Shown: positions 1 to 9,012, counted from the stretch's first letter. The stretch is 64,000 nt of DNA from Dysgonomonas sp. 521 (GCF_010501055.1 NZ_QVMO01000002.1:62001-126000), one strand, 5' to 3'. A program made the numbers and translations. The notes: generated from the letters alone by a model not told the origin.

Positions 1-948
1 TTCTATCAGGTATTTGCCGGCGCGATCAGGTTCCAGGCTATCGCGTATTTCAAGTGCATCACCAGCGTGTGTGCGTGGCAAACCAAAGCCTGTAATATCC
101 CCGGTATAGCCATCATAGACCGTTTTTGCCATCACTGCGTTGGCACGTTCACGAAGTTCTGCTTCAGTCATTGGCCCGGCAAAGTTCAGCGTGCGTTCTG
201 ATGCATCTTTTTCCTTATTACCCACTATAACGGTTGTTTTTTTACCATTCGGATTGTTGGATATCGCTTTATACCTTACTTTAAAATCTTCTTTTCGCTT
301 GAATTTCAGATCGTTCTTTTTTACATTAGCCAGGTACATATTATCAGCTGGAGCATTGATGGTGTAAATATGCGTGTCTGTTTTTTCACCAAACTCATAA
401 GCCAGGCCAACCTTCAAGATACCTTCCTGCAGCCTGCTGTATAATCCGTAATGCTTCATCAAGTCCTGAAGCACGGCAAAGGCACTGGCATTATCTATCT
501 GGTATTTGCCGATCCTTACATCAGGACAATCAAATTTTATTGATGATGGTATAATATCAGTCAGTACCTGTTTTAGTGTTGCATCCTTATAGCTTTTCAC
601 ATAATTGGTTTGTCGCAAAGGATAGGTTTCATCATCACAGTGAATAATCAGCGGTATATCGCTTTCTATCTCGCGGATGTAGCCGGTAAATTCACGCGCA
701 AGCACACCATCATAACCGGCATCAATTGTGACTTTATCACCAGCCTTGATTTGTTCCAGGATTGATTTGCCTTCCAGTTTTACATAGTTGCGTGGTATGG
801 TGATTTGAGCCGTATTACTCATTTCAAGTATGTTCTCGTCAATGTCAAAAGCATTGACGTTTTTTAGAGAAACATTACCAAGCTGTACTTGTGCTGTCAT
901 ATTCATAAATAGTAACATAGCACTGATTATTAAAATTAAATTCTTCAT
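1..948 (-). CDS. Phage baseplate hub / late control D-like protein (partial, 3' end outside window)
   Basis: The leftward frame is open from 948 to the window edge, at least 316 residues, with the C-terminus missing. The order of short beta-rich stretches (VQLGNVSLKN, a DKVTID...GYIREIE stretch, then NYVKSYKDATLKQVLTDIIP) resembles the tail hub of Mu gpP / P2 gpD type. It sits at the end of the leftward tail operon after the tube, the chaperone and a DUF6046-like protein, as expected for a baseplate gene. The first 17 residues (MKNLILIISAMLLFMNM) look like a signal peptide, unexpected for a virion protein. Starting at the ATG ending at 900 (MTAQVQLGN) removes it and may be the true start. Confidence 0.7.
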   Translation of the reverse strand, partial: MKNLILIISAMLLFMNMTAQVQLGNVSLKNVNAFDIDENILEMSNTAQITIPRNYVKLEGKSILEQIKAGDKVTIDAGYDGVLAREFTGYIREIESDIPLIIHCDDETYPLRQTNYVKSYKDATLKQVLTDIIPSSIKFDCPDVRIGKYQIDNASAFAVLQDLMKHYGLYSRLQEGILKVGLAYEFGEKTDTHIYTINAPADNMYLANVKKNDLKFKRKEDFKVRYKAISNNPNGKKTTVIVGNKEKDASERTLNFAGPMTEAELRERANAVMAKTVYDGYTGDITGFGLPRTHAGDALEIRDSLEPDRAGKYLIE

Positions 949-952
949 TTTT

Positions 953-1036
953 TAATTTGTAAATTAGCTAATTAGCATATTCGTAAATAACTTGTTGTTT
1001 TGCGCCAATTGGCACATTGGCATATTTTCAAATTGA
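953..1036. repeat. AT-rich intergenic repeat (GCACATT-type)
   Basis: This short gap holds iterated words such as aattagctaattagcat and the 20-mer at 1009-1028. That 20-mer recurs with one mismatch at 16288-16307 inside the conjugative transposon. It looks like a dispersed intergenic repeat rather than a phage-specific signal. Confidence 0.5.
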
Positions 1037-1645
1037 CTAATTCTCATTGATTAATTGATATTCTATTGATTTGGTTGCCCTTGCTGTAATATTGTATGCA
1101 ATGGTATCTTCGTATCCTTCTACAAATTCGATATCCAAATCCTGAATCACGATGGAATCGACACGCACAGCCGATAGTATTTCACTATCTACCTTCCAGA
1201 TGCTGTTTACTTCGAATATGTCATTAAGCGTTTCCAGCTTATCAAGTGGAAAGCAGTGTTCTTCCATATCTATCAGCAATCCTCGCATCGTTATCTGGTA
1301 AGGCTCTGTACTGAACCGCTCGATAACCTCAATATCGCTGTTGTCAACAGGCGTAATGATTAGTCTTTTACTCCTTTTCAGGCTGATAACCGGAGGCGTG
1401 GCAAATACTTCACTGTATTCTTCAGCCAGTTCGCGGTAAGCAAACAGATATTCTTTGGAATTGTTTCTTAACGTCACGGCATCAAAGTGGGTGTTATTGT
1501 CAAACGCATACACCGATGCCTGAAAATTAGTATCATGCCTTTGCTTGATTGCCCTGTCGAAACCAGCTTCGATAAGTGCATTGCTGATGTGTCCTGGTGT
1601 GAAACCAAACGCAGCCTGATACCTGCCTGAAAAATCGAAATTCAT
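1037..1645 (-). CDS. Phage tail-associated protein, DUF6046-like
   Basis: 202 residues, soluble, no signal peptide. Size and position between the tail-assembly chaperone and the baseplate hub match the DUF6046-type proteins of Bacteroidetes Mu-like phages. That family assignment is from memory and not tested by search. Its ATG overlaps the TGA that ends the frameshifted chaperone extension (1642-1644), so it is probably translationally coupled to it. The tape measure normally lies next to the chaperone, but here it is in the other operon. Confidence 0.55.
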   Translation of the reverse strand: MNFDFSGRYQAAFGFTPGHISNALIEAGFDRAIKQRHDTNFQASVYAFDNNTHFDAVTLRNNSKEYLFAYRELAEEYSEVFATPPVISLKRSKRLIITPVDNSDIEVIERFSTEPYQITMRGLLIDMEEHCFPLDKLETLNDIFEVNSIWKVDSEILSAVRVDSIVIQDLDIEFVEGYEDTIAYNITARATKSIEYQLINEN

Positions 1646-1857
1646 AACCTTATACCTCTTAAAAAGCCTTCGTTACCTAACCATTGTAATTCTTTCCACC
1701 GTTTTACATATTCAAAATCATCCAGCATATCGGGATTCTCTTTGAAATAAAAGCGTATCATTGCATCCAACATAGCAAAGAACTGATCGTCTTTACCTTC
1801 CTGTAAGCAACTTTCTAAATCCTCAATTTTGGGAATGTCAGAAAGTTGCGTTAGCAG
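1642..1857 (-). CDS. Tail assembly chaperone, -1 frameshift extension (T-like part)
   Basis: About 71 codons are open in the -1 frame relative to the preceding gene and end in TGA at 1642-1644. There is no usable ATG at its 5' end. The frame runs back into the 3' end of the 116-residue gene and meets it exactly at the heptamer A AAA AAC (1857-1863). After slippage the next codon is CTG at 1857-1855. The sequence is coding-like: LSDIPKIEDLESCLQEG, and near the end DFEYVKRWKELQWLGNEG. By analogy with lambda gpG/gpGT and the equivalent Mu frameshift, it would yield a fused protein of about 186 residues. Confidence 0.75.
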   Translation of the reverse strand: MLTQLSDIPKIEDLESCLQEGKDDQFFAMLDAMIRFYFKENPDMLDDFEYVKRWKELQWLGNEGFLRGIRL

Positions 1858-2201
1858 TTTTTTACTACTGCACGTCTTACAGGGATGAGTTCGGCGATAC
1901 CAGATAAAGCACCGTTAAATAAACCGTCATCAGCAACGACAATATCTTTATGCGAAAGCAGGCACGCCTTTACCAGAAGCTCATCAGCCCTTTTAGGGTC
2001 AACCCGGTCCATCTTTGTATATTGGCCCAAAACGGTTCTGGTGGGTACGATGGCAAGAACGGTCATAAATTCAGTACCTTCTTCATTTTTAGCGATGTCG
2101 ATCATCTTTACTTTGTCCGCGCCATGTTTTTCTTTAGCTGCGGCAATCATTTCAGCGGTAATGCCAGCAGGCAGTTCTTGATTTTTTGTTTCTTCTTTCA
2201 T
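1851..2201 (-). CDS. Phage tail assembly chaperone (G-like, short form)
   Basis: 116 residues, acidic and soluble, lying after the tube gene as tail chaperones do. It ends a few codons after a perfect -1 slippery heptamer (zero-frame codons GTA AAA AAC TGC TAA). The zero-frame product stops, while a minority of ribosomes should shift into the 71-codon extension. Such chaperones bind the tape measure and recruit tube subunits. Primary sequence alone is not diagnostic; position plus frameshift is the argument. Confidence 0.7.
   Translation of the reverse strand: MKEETKNQELPAGITAEMIAAAKEKHGADKVKMIDIAKNEEGTEFMTVLAIVPTRTVLGQYTKMDRVDPKRADELLVKACLLSHKDIVVADDGLFNGALSGIAELIPVRRAVVKNC
1857..1863 (-). 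promoter_or_regulatory. Programmed -1 ribosomal frameshift slippery site A_AAA_AAC
   Basis: On the minus strand the codons read GTA AAA AAC TGC TAA, giving the canonical X XXY YYZ heptamer AAAAAAC in the correct phase, six nucleotides before the zero-frame stop. The -1 frame is open for 71 codons downstream. This is the classic arrangement of a tail G/GT frameshift. Confidence 0.8.
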
Positions 2202-2220
2202 TGTTTATTTTGAATTAATT

Positions 2221-2634
2221 TTAATCTATATTTAGAGTCATATCCAGGACGAACATTTCGTATTCGTTCTGTAGCTCGCCATCGCCTGTCACTTCACGCT
2301 TGTTGCCTGTGAATTTCATCCAGACGATGTCATGTATCATTTCATTTTCGAAGTTGGCAAAGGTTACGTTCACTGGGAACGGCCTGATTAATGCCAAATC
2401 GCCAAACTTCTTTTCAAGATCGGCAGCAACATCCAGCGCCAGTGTCATGCTTGCTTCGTATTCTATCGGTCCCATCCGCCAACCTCGCGGCTTCCGTCTT
2501 AGGCCTCTCTGATACTCATGCGCATAAGTATAGCCATAGGTTATTGCAAGCGGATCGAAATCGTATATGCCGGCAACGGTAACTGTTACATCACCTGCAG
2601 AATATACTTCACCCATTCTTTTTACTCGTGCCAT
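2221..2634 (-). CDS. Phage tail tube protein
   Basis: 137 residues, directly downstream of the sheath (its ATG overlaps the sheath stop by one base). Alternating hydrophobic beta-strand pattern and small size fit the tail tube of contractile tails (Mu gpM equivalent). The operon order sheath, tube, chaperone is standard. No catalytic motif is expected. Assigned mainly by gene order and size. Confidence 0.7.
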   Translation of the reverse strand: MARVKRMGEVYSAGDVTVTVAGIYDFDPLAITYGYTYAHEYQRGLRRKPRGWRMGPIEYEASMTLALDVAADLEKKFGDLALIRPFPVNVTFANFENEMIHDIVWMKFTGNKREVTGDGELQNEYEMFVLDMTLNID

Positions 2635-3875
2635 TACGCTTGATTTTTAAGATTGATAGTTCCCAGTATCTCATTGATACAGCCTGTTGGCACAACACCG
2701 AAATCAATATTCAGAACTTTGGCAATCAACAGATCGCTGTTGGCATCCGTATATGTTTTGCCTTCTGATATCAGTTCATTACCTGCCAGGCGTTCAAATT
2801 CCCGATCTCCTATTGCATTATAATAGCCAACCATGCCTGTTGGTAGTTTACCAGATTCAAGTTGTACTGGTTTCTTTACTTCAGGCAGGTACACACGGCG
2901 CAAATTGCGCTTCGCTTCATCCATCGTGTGGCTGTAGTAAATCATGTGCTGGTTCATATTGCCTTGTGCATCTATTATTATAGGCGCGCATACATGGCCA
3001 TCGTTCCACCAGTAGCCTGTAAGGCCCTGATATTTGATAGGGAATACATATCCTTTGTCATTCAATGATTCCAGGCTTTCAAATACCTCACTGTATTTTT
3101 TGTGGTTACTCAAGCCTCCGATAGTCCAAACACCAAGTGTTGCATCAGTCAGGTTTTGCGTTTCCACTTCACCGGGATTACGGTTCCAGGCTTGCGATGC
3201 TATCACACCCAGAAAAGTACCTACATCTGCATACTTTTTACCCAGATCATCAAGTGTATCTGCATACACCCAGTCCTGGCCAAATACAATCGTTACTTTG
3301 GCTGCCTCAAGGGTTGCATCTCCAACTTTCAGCGCACGCAGGTCTATTGCACCTGAAGCATCATCGGCAAGCGCACGGCCTTCCAGAATAGTGTGCAAAG
3401 GCATATCGTTTTCATCAGTCCACACCGCAAATTGTTGAAGCGGCCCAATCGCAGCCCGCACATCGGAATTGAAGCCATCAGCCATTGTTTCCAGGTAACC
3501 GGCAGGCGGGTTATAACCAAAAGCTAAATCTGATATCATGCCGTCGGCTTCTACTACCAGTATTTTGGCAGATTCAACCATATCAGCAGGCTTGAACGAT
3601 TGTGCAATCAATCGCAGATGCAATGCACGGCCTTCACCGGCACGGCGGTAAAATTCGGATATGTGCCTGTACACCCTTACCTTATTTGTTGTGTCGTATT
3701 CTTCTGTTATGCCTATTGCTTCAGCATCAGAAGGCCTTAACAACTTGTAAGTGGTGTTCAATTGGGCTTTGTCCTGAACTGCTATACCGCTACAGATGAT
3801 GCCAAATTCACGGCTGTCACCTGCAACGTTTGCACCAATCCTGCCTTCTTGTAATGTTACACCTCTTAAACTCAT
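2634..3875 (-). CDS. Contractile tail sheath protein (DUF2586-like)
   Basis: 413 residues starting MSLRGVTLQEGRIGANVAG, similar to the sheath proteins annotated as DUF2586 in Bacteroidetes Mu-like phages (family recall, not searched). It forms the outer contractile cylinder around the tube. It precedes the tube gene by a one-base overlap and follows a small gene after the major capsid. It shows that the phage is a myovirus. Confidence 0.75.
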   Translation of the reverse strand: MSLRGVTLQEGRIGANVAGDSREFGIICSGIAVQDKAQLNTTYKLLRPSDAEAIGITEEYDTTNKVRVYRHISEFYRRAGEGRALHLRLIAQSFKPADMVESAKILVVEADGMISDLAFGYNPPAGYLETMADGFNSDVRAAIGPLQQFAVWTDENDMPLHTILEGRALADDASGAIDLRALKVGDATLEAAKVTIVFGQDWVYADTLDDLGKKYADVGTFLGVIASQAWNRNPGEVETQNLTDATLGVWTIGGLSNHKKYSEVFESLESLNDKGYVFPIKYQGLTGYWWNDGHVCAPIIIDAQGNMNQHMIYYSHTMDEAKRNLRRVYLPEVKKPVQLESGKLPTGMVGYYNAIGDREFERLAGNELISEGKTYTDANSDLLIAKVLNIDFGVVPTGCINEILGTINLKNQA

Positions 3876-3881
3876 ATAAGC

Positions 3882-4211
3882 TTAGTTTTTAAGTTCAGCA
3901 ATGCGATCTTCACACGCTTTGATAATTGTTTCACGGCCTGCACCTTCAAGTTCCAGGTCAAGGATTGCCTGAACTTCATCGACTGATTGCAGTGCCTTTA
4001 TTTCAGCCAGTTCTTCAGCTTCATCATTTTCATTAGAAAAAGATGTTGAGTAATCCAGTTTCTGGTACTTCTTTTTGTCACCGTTTACCGACAATTGCGC
4101 CCGGTTCTCACTGGTGAAGTATTCACCCTTGTCATTGATGAAAAGGGTATCCGTTTTCAGTTGTTTGGCAATGCTTTTGCCTTTTTCAATTTGTTTTTGA
4201 TTTGCTTTCAT
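3882..4211 (-). CDS. Small phage structural-module protein, unknown
   Basis: 109 residues from the internal ATG chosen here (MKANQKQIEKGKSIAKQ). A longer start at 4238 would overlap the capsid gene. It is highly charged: Lys/Gln-rich N-terminus and Glu-rich helical C-terminus (DEAEELAEIKALQSVDEVQAI). It lies between major capsid and sheath, where Mu-like phages carry small FluMu-type proteins. No function can be assigned. Confidence 0.6.
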   Translation of the reverse strand: MKANQKQIEKGKSIAKQLKTDTLFINDKGEYFTSENRAQLSVNGDKKKYQKLDYSTSFSNENDEAEELAEIKALQSVDEVQAILDLELEGAGRETIIKACEDRIAELKN

Positions 4212-4230
4212 TTGTCTCACTGAATTATAG

Positions 4231-5136
4231 TTATACAATGTCAGATACTATTGCAGCAAAGCCTGTTTCAATCAAAGGCATTGCAATAAAATAGTTACGG
4301 AAGTTCACCAGATTACGCTGGTTTTGCGGATCGTTCTTTGCGTCAGACCAGTACATTTTGGTTGCACCGGTTGCTTTACCTACTTTTTTAAGTGGAAATA
4401 CAACAGATGCCTGCATATCAGTACTATCATCCACTACTGCACCGAATGACAATTTTGTTTTCGCAGCGACATTGTAGAATGGATTGTTGGCAAACTCCCT
4501 GAACTCAAGACCCAGTTGATTCGTGATAACACCGCCTGTAAAGTTTGCATACGATTTTGCAAGCATAGAAGTTTCTTCTACAAGCAAGTCATTGACATGA
4601 TCAGGACAAAGGACAAAACGCAAAAATTCGATAGGAACACCCATCTTGGCATAAGCCGAACGGATATTGATTACATCTGTCCAACGTAAACGCCTGCGAT
4701 TGCCAACCACTTCTCCGGTTGTAACCAAGACAGGATGATTAACAGCATTTGATGCAGGGCCAAAAGCATGAATAGCTTTCTTTAGTCTGTTTTCAACCAA
4801 AGCTTCAGAATGTGCTTCTTTTACGTTCTTTATTTTGTCATAAGCCAAAGCATACAACTCATCATCCGTAATCGGTGTTGCTGTTGTTTGGTACTTATCC
4901 AGGGCAATGGGTATATCGCTACCATCCAGTGCCTGAATTGCGATAGGGTAAGTTGTGTTATTAATCAACACATCAGGATGAACACCAAAGTAAGTGGAAT
5001 GGATAACTTGCGCTTCATCATCGCCTGTTACATACTGGCTGTAATCTTTTATTCCATCCAGAAATGTATCTTTCAGGCCTGCATTGAACCCCTTTATCAC
5101 TTCTCTGGTCCACACCTCTCTATAAACTTGTGCCAT
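4231..5136 (-). CDS. Major capsid protein (Mu gpT-like)
   Basis: 301 residues directly after the protease/scaffold gene, the canonical place for the major head protein. The length matches Mu gpT-type capsids (about 300 residues). It begins MAQVYREVWTREVIKGFNAG and has a conserved-looking middle (RRLRWTDVINIRSAYAKMGV) and end (NLVNFRNYFIAMPLIETGF). No signal peptide. Confidence 0.8.
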   Translation of the reverse strand: MAQVYREVWTREVIKGFNAGLKDTFLDGIKDYSQYVTGDDEAQVIHSTYFGVHPDVLINNTTYPIAIQALDGSDIPIALDKYQTTATPITDDELYALAYDKIKNVKEAHSEALVENRLKKAIHAFGPASNAVNHPVLVTTGEVVGNRRRLRWTDVINIRSAYAKMGVPIEFLRFVLCPDHVNDLLVEETSMLAKSYANFTGGVITNQLGLEFREFANNPFYNVAAKTKLSFGAVVDDSTDMQASVVFPLKKVGKATGATKMYWSDAKNDPQNQRNLVNFRNYFIAMPLIETGFAAIVSDIV

Positions 5137-5209
5137 AAAATATAATTTAAATATTAGTTAATTAGTTTCCTGAATTTCTACTGCTAACTGTTGACTGTTA
5201 ACTGATTCA

Positions 5210-6331
5210 TCACGCAGGTTCAACACCATATTCAGCTTTGTATAAAGCTTTGAATTGATCAGGATTTTCAAGCTGCATTTTTTCCAAAGCTTTAGGATCG
5301 TTTGTCTGATACCAGTTCCAGTCTTTCGAAGTATTTGCACCAGGCGTTTCCTTGCCTTCATGTTTGATCAGGCTGGTGATGTCAGTTGTTACAACTGCAC
5401 CTGGTGTTTGTGGTTTCAGGATTGCAGCCAGTGTATCGACACCGCTGGTTTCACCAATCTTTTCATAAGTAGTACGCAGATCACCTGCAGGAACTTTTGC
5501 ATTATCAAGCATGGCTTTGATTGTGGCTGCTGCTTTAGCTTTAGCTTCACCTTCCAGTGTTGTAATGCGAGTGTTCAGACCTTCAAATTTCTTTGTCACT
5601 GCAGCAACTACATCAGCTTCTGAACTTTCTGCTGTAATTCCTTCCAATTGGAGTGCTGCAACCAATAATGTTACTAATGGATTCATTTGTACATTGTTTT
5701 TATTGTTTTTGTTATCTAAAAAGGCAGCAAAGCGGTTGTACATCGCTTCTGCTGTCAAACCTTGTGAAATTTCGTCATCCAGGATTTTAATGTTTTTGGC
5801 TGTTGCCGGCAGTTTCTTTTTCGCAAAGCCATACTGTACCATTTCATCTGCATTCAGCCAGTGATCCTTTCCATCAAACCATTTGGCTTTTATTTCTTCA
5901 GCTGTCATGTTGGTACGTTCCGAAACTCGTTTAATAAAGCTACCTTCCATATCACGCAGTAGTTTGGCAGTAGCAAGGTGTGCATCTGCATCCCCATCAT
6001 CATAGCCTGATGGGCGGTGTACCATACCGAAACCATTTTCTGCAATAAATACATTTTCTATTGCAGGAAGCATGAAGAAACCCATTGATGCAGCCACACC
6101 ATCTATGATGATATTTACTTTCAGGTTGGTACGCTGCAAGGCATTGTACATAACATTGCCTTCAAATACTGAACCACCATAACAGTGCATCCTGATGGTT
6201 ACCTCTGTATAGCCTTTTGTTTCAAAACCGTCCAGCAATGAACTGAAACTGTTACCATCAGCAAAAAAGCTACCTATATTGCCGTATAGTTTAGCTTCTA
6301 CATGCTTCTTATTAATTTCTTTAATCTGCAT
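5210..6331 (-). CDS. ClpP-like head maturation protease fused to scaffold (Mu I/Z-like)
   Basis: 373 residues. Residues 1-~190 form a ClpP/S49-like phage prohead protease: nucleophile Ser82 in GVAASMGFF, His105 in FGMVHRPSG, and an acidic region near DHWLNADEM for the third residue. Residues ~216-373 are alanine-rich and helical like a scaffold. An in-frame ATG at codon 216 (5684-5686, MNPLVTLLVAALQLEG) after an Asn/Lys-rich linker would give free scaffold, as with Mu gpI and gpZ. It cleaves scaffold and capsid during head maturation. First gene of the leftward operon, next to the triple operator. Confidence 0.85.
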   Translation of the reverse strand: MQIKEINKKHVEAKLYGNIGSFFADGNSFSSLLDGFETKGYTEVTIRMHCYGGSVFEGNVMYNALQRTNLKVNIIIDGVAASMGFFMLPAIENVFIAENGFGMVHRPSGYDDGDADAHLATAKLLRDMEGSFIKRVSERTNMTAEEIKAKWFDGKDHWLNADEMVQYGFAKKKLPATAKNIKILDDEISQGLTAEAMYNRFAAFLDNKNNKNNVQMNPLVTLLVAALQLEGITAESSEADVVAAVTKKFEGLNTRITTLEGEAKAKAAATIKAMLDNAKVPAGDLRTTYEKIGETSGVDTLAAILKPQTPGAVVTTDITSLIKHEGKETPGANTSKDWNWYQTNDPKALEKMQLENPDQFKALYKAEYGVEPA

Positions 6332-6418
6332 AATATTTTACATAAACCTGTTTTAATGGGTTTTTAAACCATTTGAGAAGGCTAAATTAGATTGCTTTCG
6401 ATAATAAACCGCTATGCG

Positions 6419-6479
6419 TAGTAAAGCCATTTTACTAAATAGTAAAGTGGCTTTACTGTTTAGTAAAATGGCTTTACTA
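6419..6479. promoter_or_regulatory. Three tandem 19-bp palindromic operators, 21-bp period
   Basis: Three dyads of form TAGTAAA-N5-TTTACTA occur at 6419-6437, 6440-6458 (last base G) and 6461-6479. Centres are exactly 21 bp apart, two helical turns, so bound proteins would lie on one face. The first and third are exact reverse complements of each other. They fill the gap between the two divergent phage operons, next to a weak -7-like TTATTTG (6482-6488). A phage repressor or late activator is the likely ligand; it is not encoded in the window. Confidence 0.75.
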
Positions 6480-6516
6480 CTTATTTGCAAAATGATCGAT
6501 TATCCGGGTAATTTGT

Positions 6517-7026
6517 ATGAAAAAAATTGTACTGATGGCTAAGAAAATAGCAGAAAAGACAAAAAAGAAAGAGGCAAGCCCAAGTGAAAAGAAGCATGCT
6601 GAGTGGCTTTATGTAGAAAAAGGTTTATCACCGCAAGCAATTGCTGATGAACTGGAACGCAATATTAAAACCATTTATGATTGGCGGGATAAGTATGGCT
6701 GGGATGAAACCAAACTATTGTTTGACACAGGACCGACACAGTTGAAAAAAGAACTGTTGCAAGCTGCTATGCGCATCATGAAAGGTGAAGTAAGAAAGGA
6801 CGCTGCAGGTAACGAAATAAAGGAAATTGATGCTGATTCATTAAGCAAAATAATGAAAGGCTATGATTACATAAGTAAGAAAGCCAGCCCTGCAGTTTGC
6901 CGTGATATCCTGGTTGAATTGGACAACTTTGTCAGTGAACGTGAACCAAGGCTTGCTGCTGAAATGACACAGTATCACAGAATGTTTTTAGTGTACAAAA
7001 TAGGGCAGGAAAATGGCAGCAACTAA
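6517..7026 (+). CDS. Terminase small subunit-like protein
   Basis: 169 residues (or 162 from the second ATG at 6538, MAKKIAEKT). A helix-turn-helix stretch, GLSPQAIADELERNIKTIYDWRDKYGWDE (residues ~39-67), is typical of small terminases that bind phage DNA and hand it to the packaging motor. It overlaps the large subunit by 14 bp. First gene of the rightward packaging operon. Confidence 0.75.
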   Translation: MKKIVLMAKKIAEKTKKKEASPSEKKHAEWLYVEKGLSPQAIADELERNIKTIYDWRDKYGWDETKLLFDTGPTQLKKELLQAAMRIMKGEVRKDAAGNEIKEIDADSLSKIMKGYDYISKKASPAVCRDILVELDNFVSEREPRLAAEMTQYHRMFLVYKIGQENGSN

Positions 7027-8566
7027 TTTCGATAAGATATTAAGATCGTATGATGAAAGCTGTAAGAGGATTCAGAAAGCAGCTTACTTTGATATACACG
7101 AAACGCTTGAACAAAAATATAAGCGTATCAAGCATCTTGAAGCTGATTTTGACCGATGGTGGAAACATCATTTCAAACACTATGCAACTTGTGAAAGCGC
7201 ACCTTTTCATCTGAAAATAGATGATATAGTAATCAAGAATAAGATTCTGAAGCTACTGAATGATGCTTTTCGTGGATCAGCTAAATCTGTCAGAACTGTT
7301 GTAGGATTGTCCTTATACCTGGCATTGGTTAAAAAAGAAATGTGGTTCATGCTTCTTATCGGTCAAACAGAAGATAAAGCCATAGAATTATTAGCCGATA
7401 TCCAGGCTGAACTGAAGCATAACCAACGGCTTATTAATGATTACGGTGAACAATTTCAACATGGTGATTGGGCTGAAGGTAATTTTACAACAAAAGATGG
7501 TGTAAAATTCATGGCTTTGGGTTTCGGACAGGATCCGCGTGGTTTGCGAAATGGTGAACACAGGCCTGACTTAATTGTAGTGGATGATATTGATACACTG
7601 AAAAGGTGTAACAATGATCGCCTGATACGTGAAGCTGTAGACTACATTACTGGCACGCTTTGGGGTTGTTTCGACAAAGGCAATGAAAGGTTTATTTTTA
7701 ACAATAACCTGATACACAAAAATTCAATCATGGCAAAGCTGGTTGAATTATCCGTTATTGCCAACAAACAGGCCAAAGAACAAAACCTGCCTAAAACATT
7801 CTTTCATGTCAAAACAAAGGCTATCCTGGATGAAGATTTCACACCGTCCTGGCCTGGCAAATATACGGCTCAATACTGGAAGGAAAAGAGAGCATCAACA
7901 CCTTTCAGGTCGTGGATGCGTGAATATATGTGTACACCGTTGGTTGATGGTACTATATTCAATCCTGAATGGATACAATATAAAAGAATACTGCCATTAC
8001 ACAGGTATGACAGCCTGGTATTGTATGGTGACTTATCCTATAAAGACAAAGGAGACTACAAAGCACTTGTGTTGGTTGGAAAGATCGGGCGTGAATTTCA
8101 CATCATAGATGCTTTTGTAAGGCAAACTTCACGTGCTGCATGTGCTGTGTGGTTGTATGATTTGTATGAAAGGCTGAAACTGAACAAATACAATATCTCA
8201 TACCTGATTGAAGGCCTTTTTGCTCAGGATGAATTTATAAATGATTTCGACCAGGAAGGTGATCAGCGTGGTTACTATGTGCCAGTAGTTGCAGACAAAC
8301 AAAGCAAAGGCAATAAATATGATCGTATTGAAAGCATGGCAGGTTTCTTTGAACGCCTGAATGTATTCTTTAATGAAGCTTTGAAAAACAGTACCGATAT
8401 CATCAACCTGATTGATCAGTTACTGGCATTTGAAAAAGGGAGTGGTGCAAACGATGACGGGCCTGATGCTTTACAATCTGCCATTGCTGAACTGAACAAA
8501 GCGACTTTTATAGAAAAATTTGAAATAATAACAACACCCAGAACACAGGGTAAAAACCGCTTTTAA
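7013..8566 (+). CDS. Terminase large subunit (Mu gp28-like)
   Basis: 517 residues. N-terminal ATPase: Walker A-like FRGSAKS (residues ~86-92) and Walker B DLIVVDDID (~186-194). C-terminal RNase H-fold nuclease: YGDLSY (~338) and the final acidic motif GANDDGPDALQSAI (~480). Packages DNA into proheads with cleavage. Overlaps the small subunit gene and is followed three bases later by the gp36-like gene. Confidence 0.9.
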   Translation: MAATNFDKILRSYDESCKRIQKAAYFDIHETLEQKYKRIKHLEADFDRWWKHHFKHYATCESAPFHLKIDDIVIKNKILKLLNDAFRGSAKSVRTVVGLSLYLALVKKEMWFMLLIGQTEDKAIELLADIQAELKHNQRLINDYGEQFQHGDWAEGNFTTKDGVKFMALGFGQDPRGLRNGEHRPDLIVVDDIDTLKRCNNDRLIREAVDYITGTLWGCFDKGNERFIFNNNLIHKNSIMAKLVELSVIANKQAKEQNLPKTFFHVKTKAILDEDFTPSWPGKYTAQYWKEKRASTPFRSWMREYMCTPLVDGTIFNPEWIQYKRILPLHRYDSLVLYGDLSYKDKGDYKALVLVGKIGREFHIIDAFVRQTSRAACAVWLYDLYERLKLNKYNISYLIEGLFAQDEFINDFDQEGDQRGYYVPVVADKQSKGNKYDRIESMAGFFERLNVFFNEALKNSTDIINLIDQLLAFEKGSGANDDGPDALQSAIAELNKATFIEKFEIITTPRTQGKNRF

Positions 8567-8568
8567 TT

Positions 8569-9012
8569 ATGCCAAGATTTATACTTGAATCCGATTACGA
8601 TATGCAGATTAAGCAGGAAATAATACGCCTACTTACTGCACAAGAATTTTATCAAAGTGCTAAACTGGTTAGAGCCGAAAATACAGCCATCAGGCAGATA
8701 CGCAACCGGATTGCCAAAAGATATGACTGTGACAAAATATTCACAGCAGTAATACCGGGTGACCCCGATACGCGTGATCAATGGATTGTAACCATAACCA
8801 TTGATATAGCACTGTATCACCTGTACAGCCAGACAGGCATGAAAGATATTCCACAACACAGGCAGGATCGTTACCAGGATGCACTTGACTGGCTTAAAGA
8901 TGTCGGTAATGGTGACACCATCCCGGAACTGCCGGCTTTGGTCGATGAAGATGGCAATGAATACAGCGAGGTAATAATTAACAGCAGGCCTCAAGAAAAC
9001 CAACGATGGTGA
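8569..9012 (+). CDS. Mu gp36-like protein (DUF1320)
   Basis: 147 residues with the pattern of DUF1320/gp36 proteins of Mu-like phages: an N-terminal short helix, a central ITIDIALYHLYSQTG segment followed by basic and helical RQDRYQDALDWLKDVGNG, and an acidic C-terminus. Probably a head-tail connector component. Located between terminase and portal. Confidence 0.7.
   Translation: MPRFILESDYDMQIKQEIIRLLTAQEFYQSAKLVRAENTAIRQIRNRIAKRYDCDKIFTAVIPGDPDTRDQWIVTITIDIALYHLYSQTGMKDIPQHRQDRYQDALDWLKDVGNGDTIPELPALVDEDGNEYSEVIINSRPQENQRW

Noticed and set aside
5158..5361. Short minus-strand frame within the protease gene
   Set aside because: Overlaps the protease/scaffold C-terminus in another frame; composition is not coding-like.
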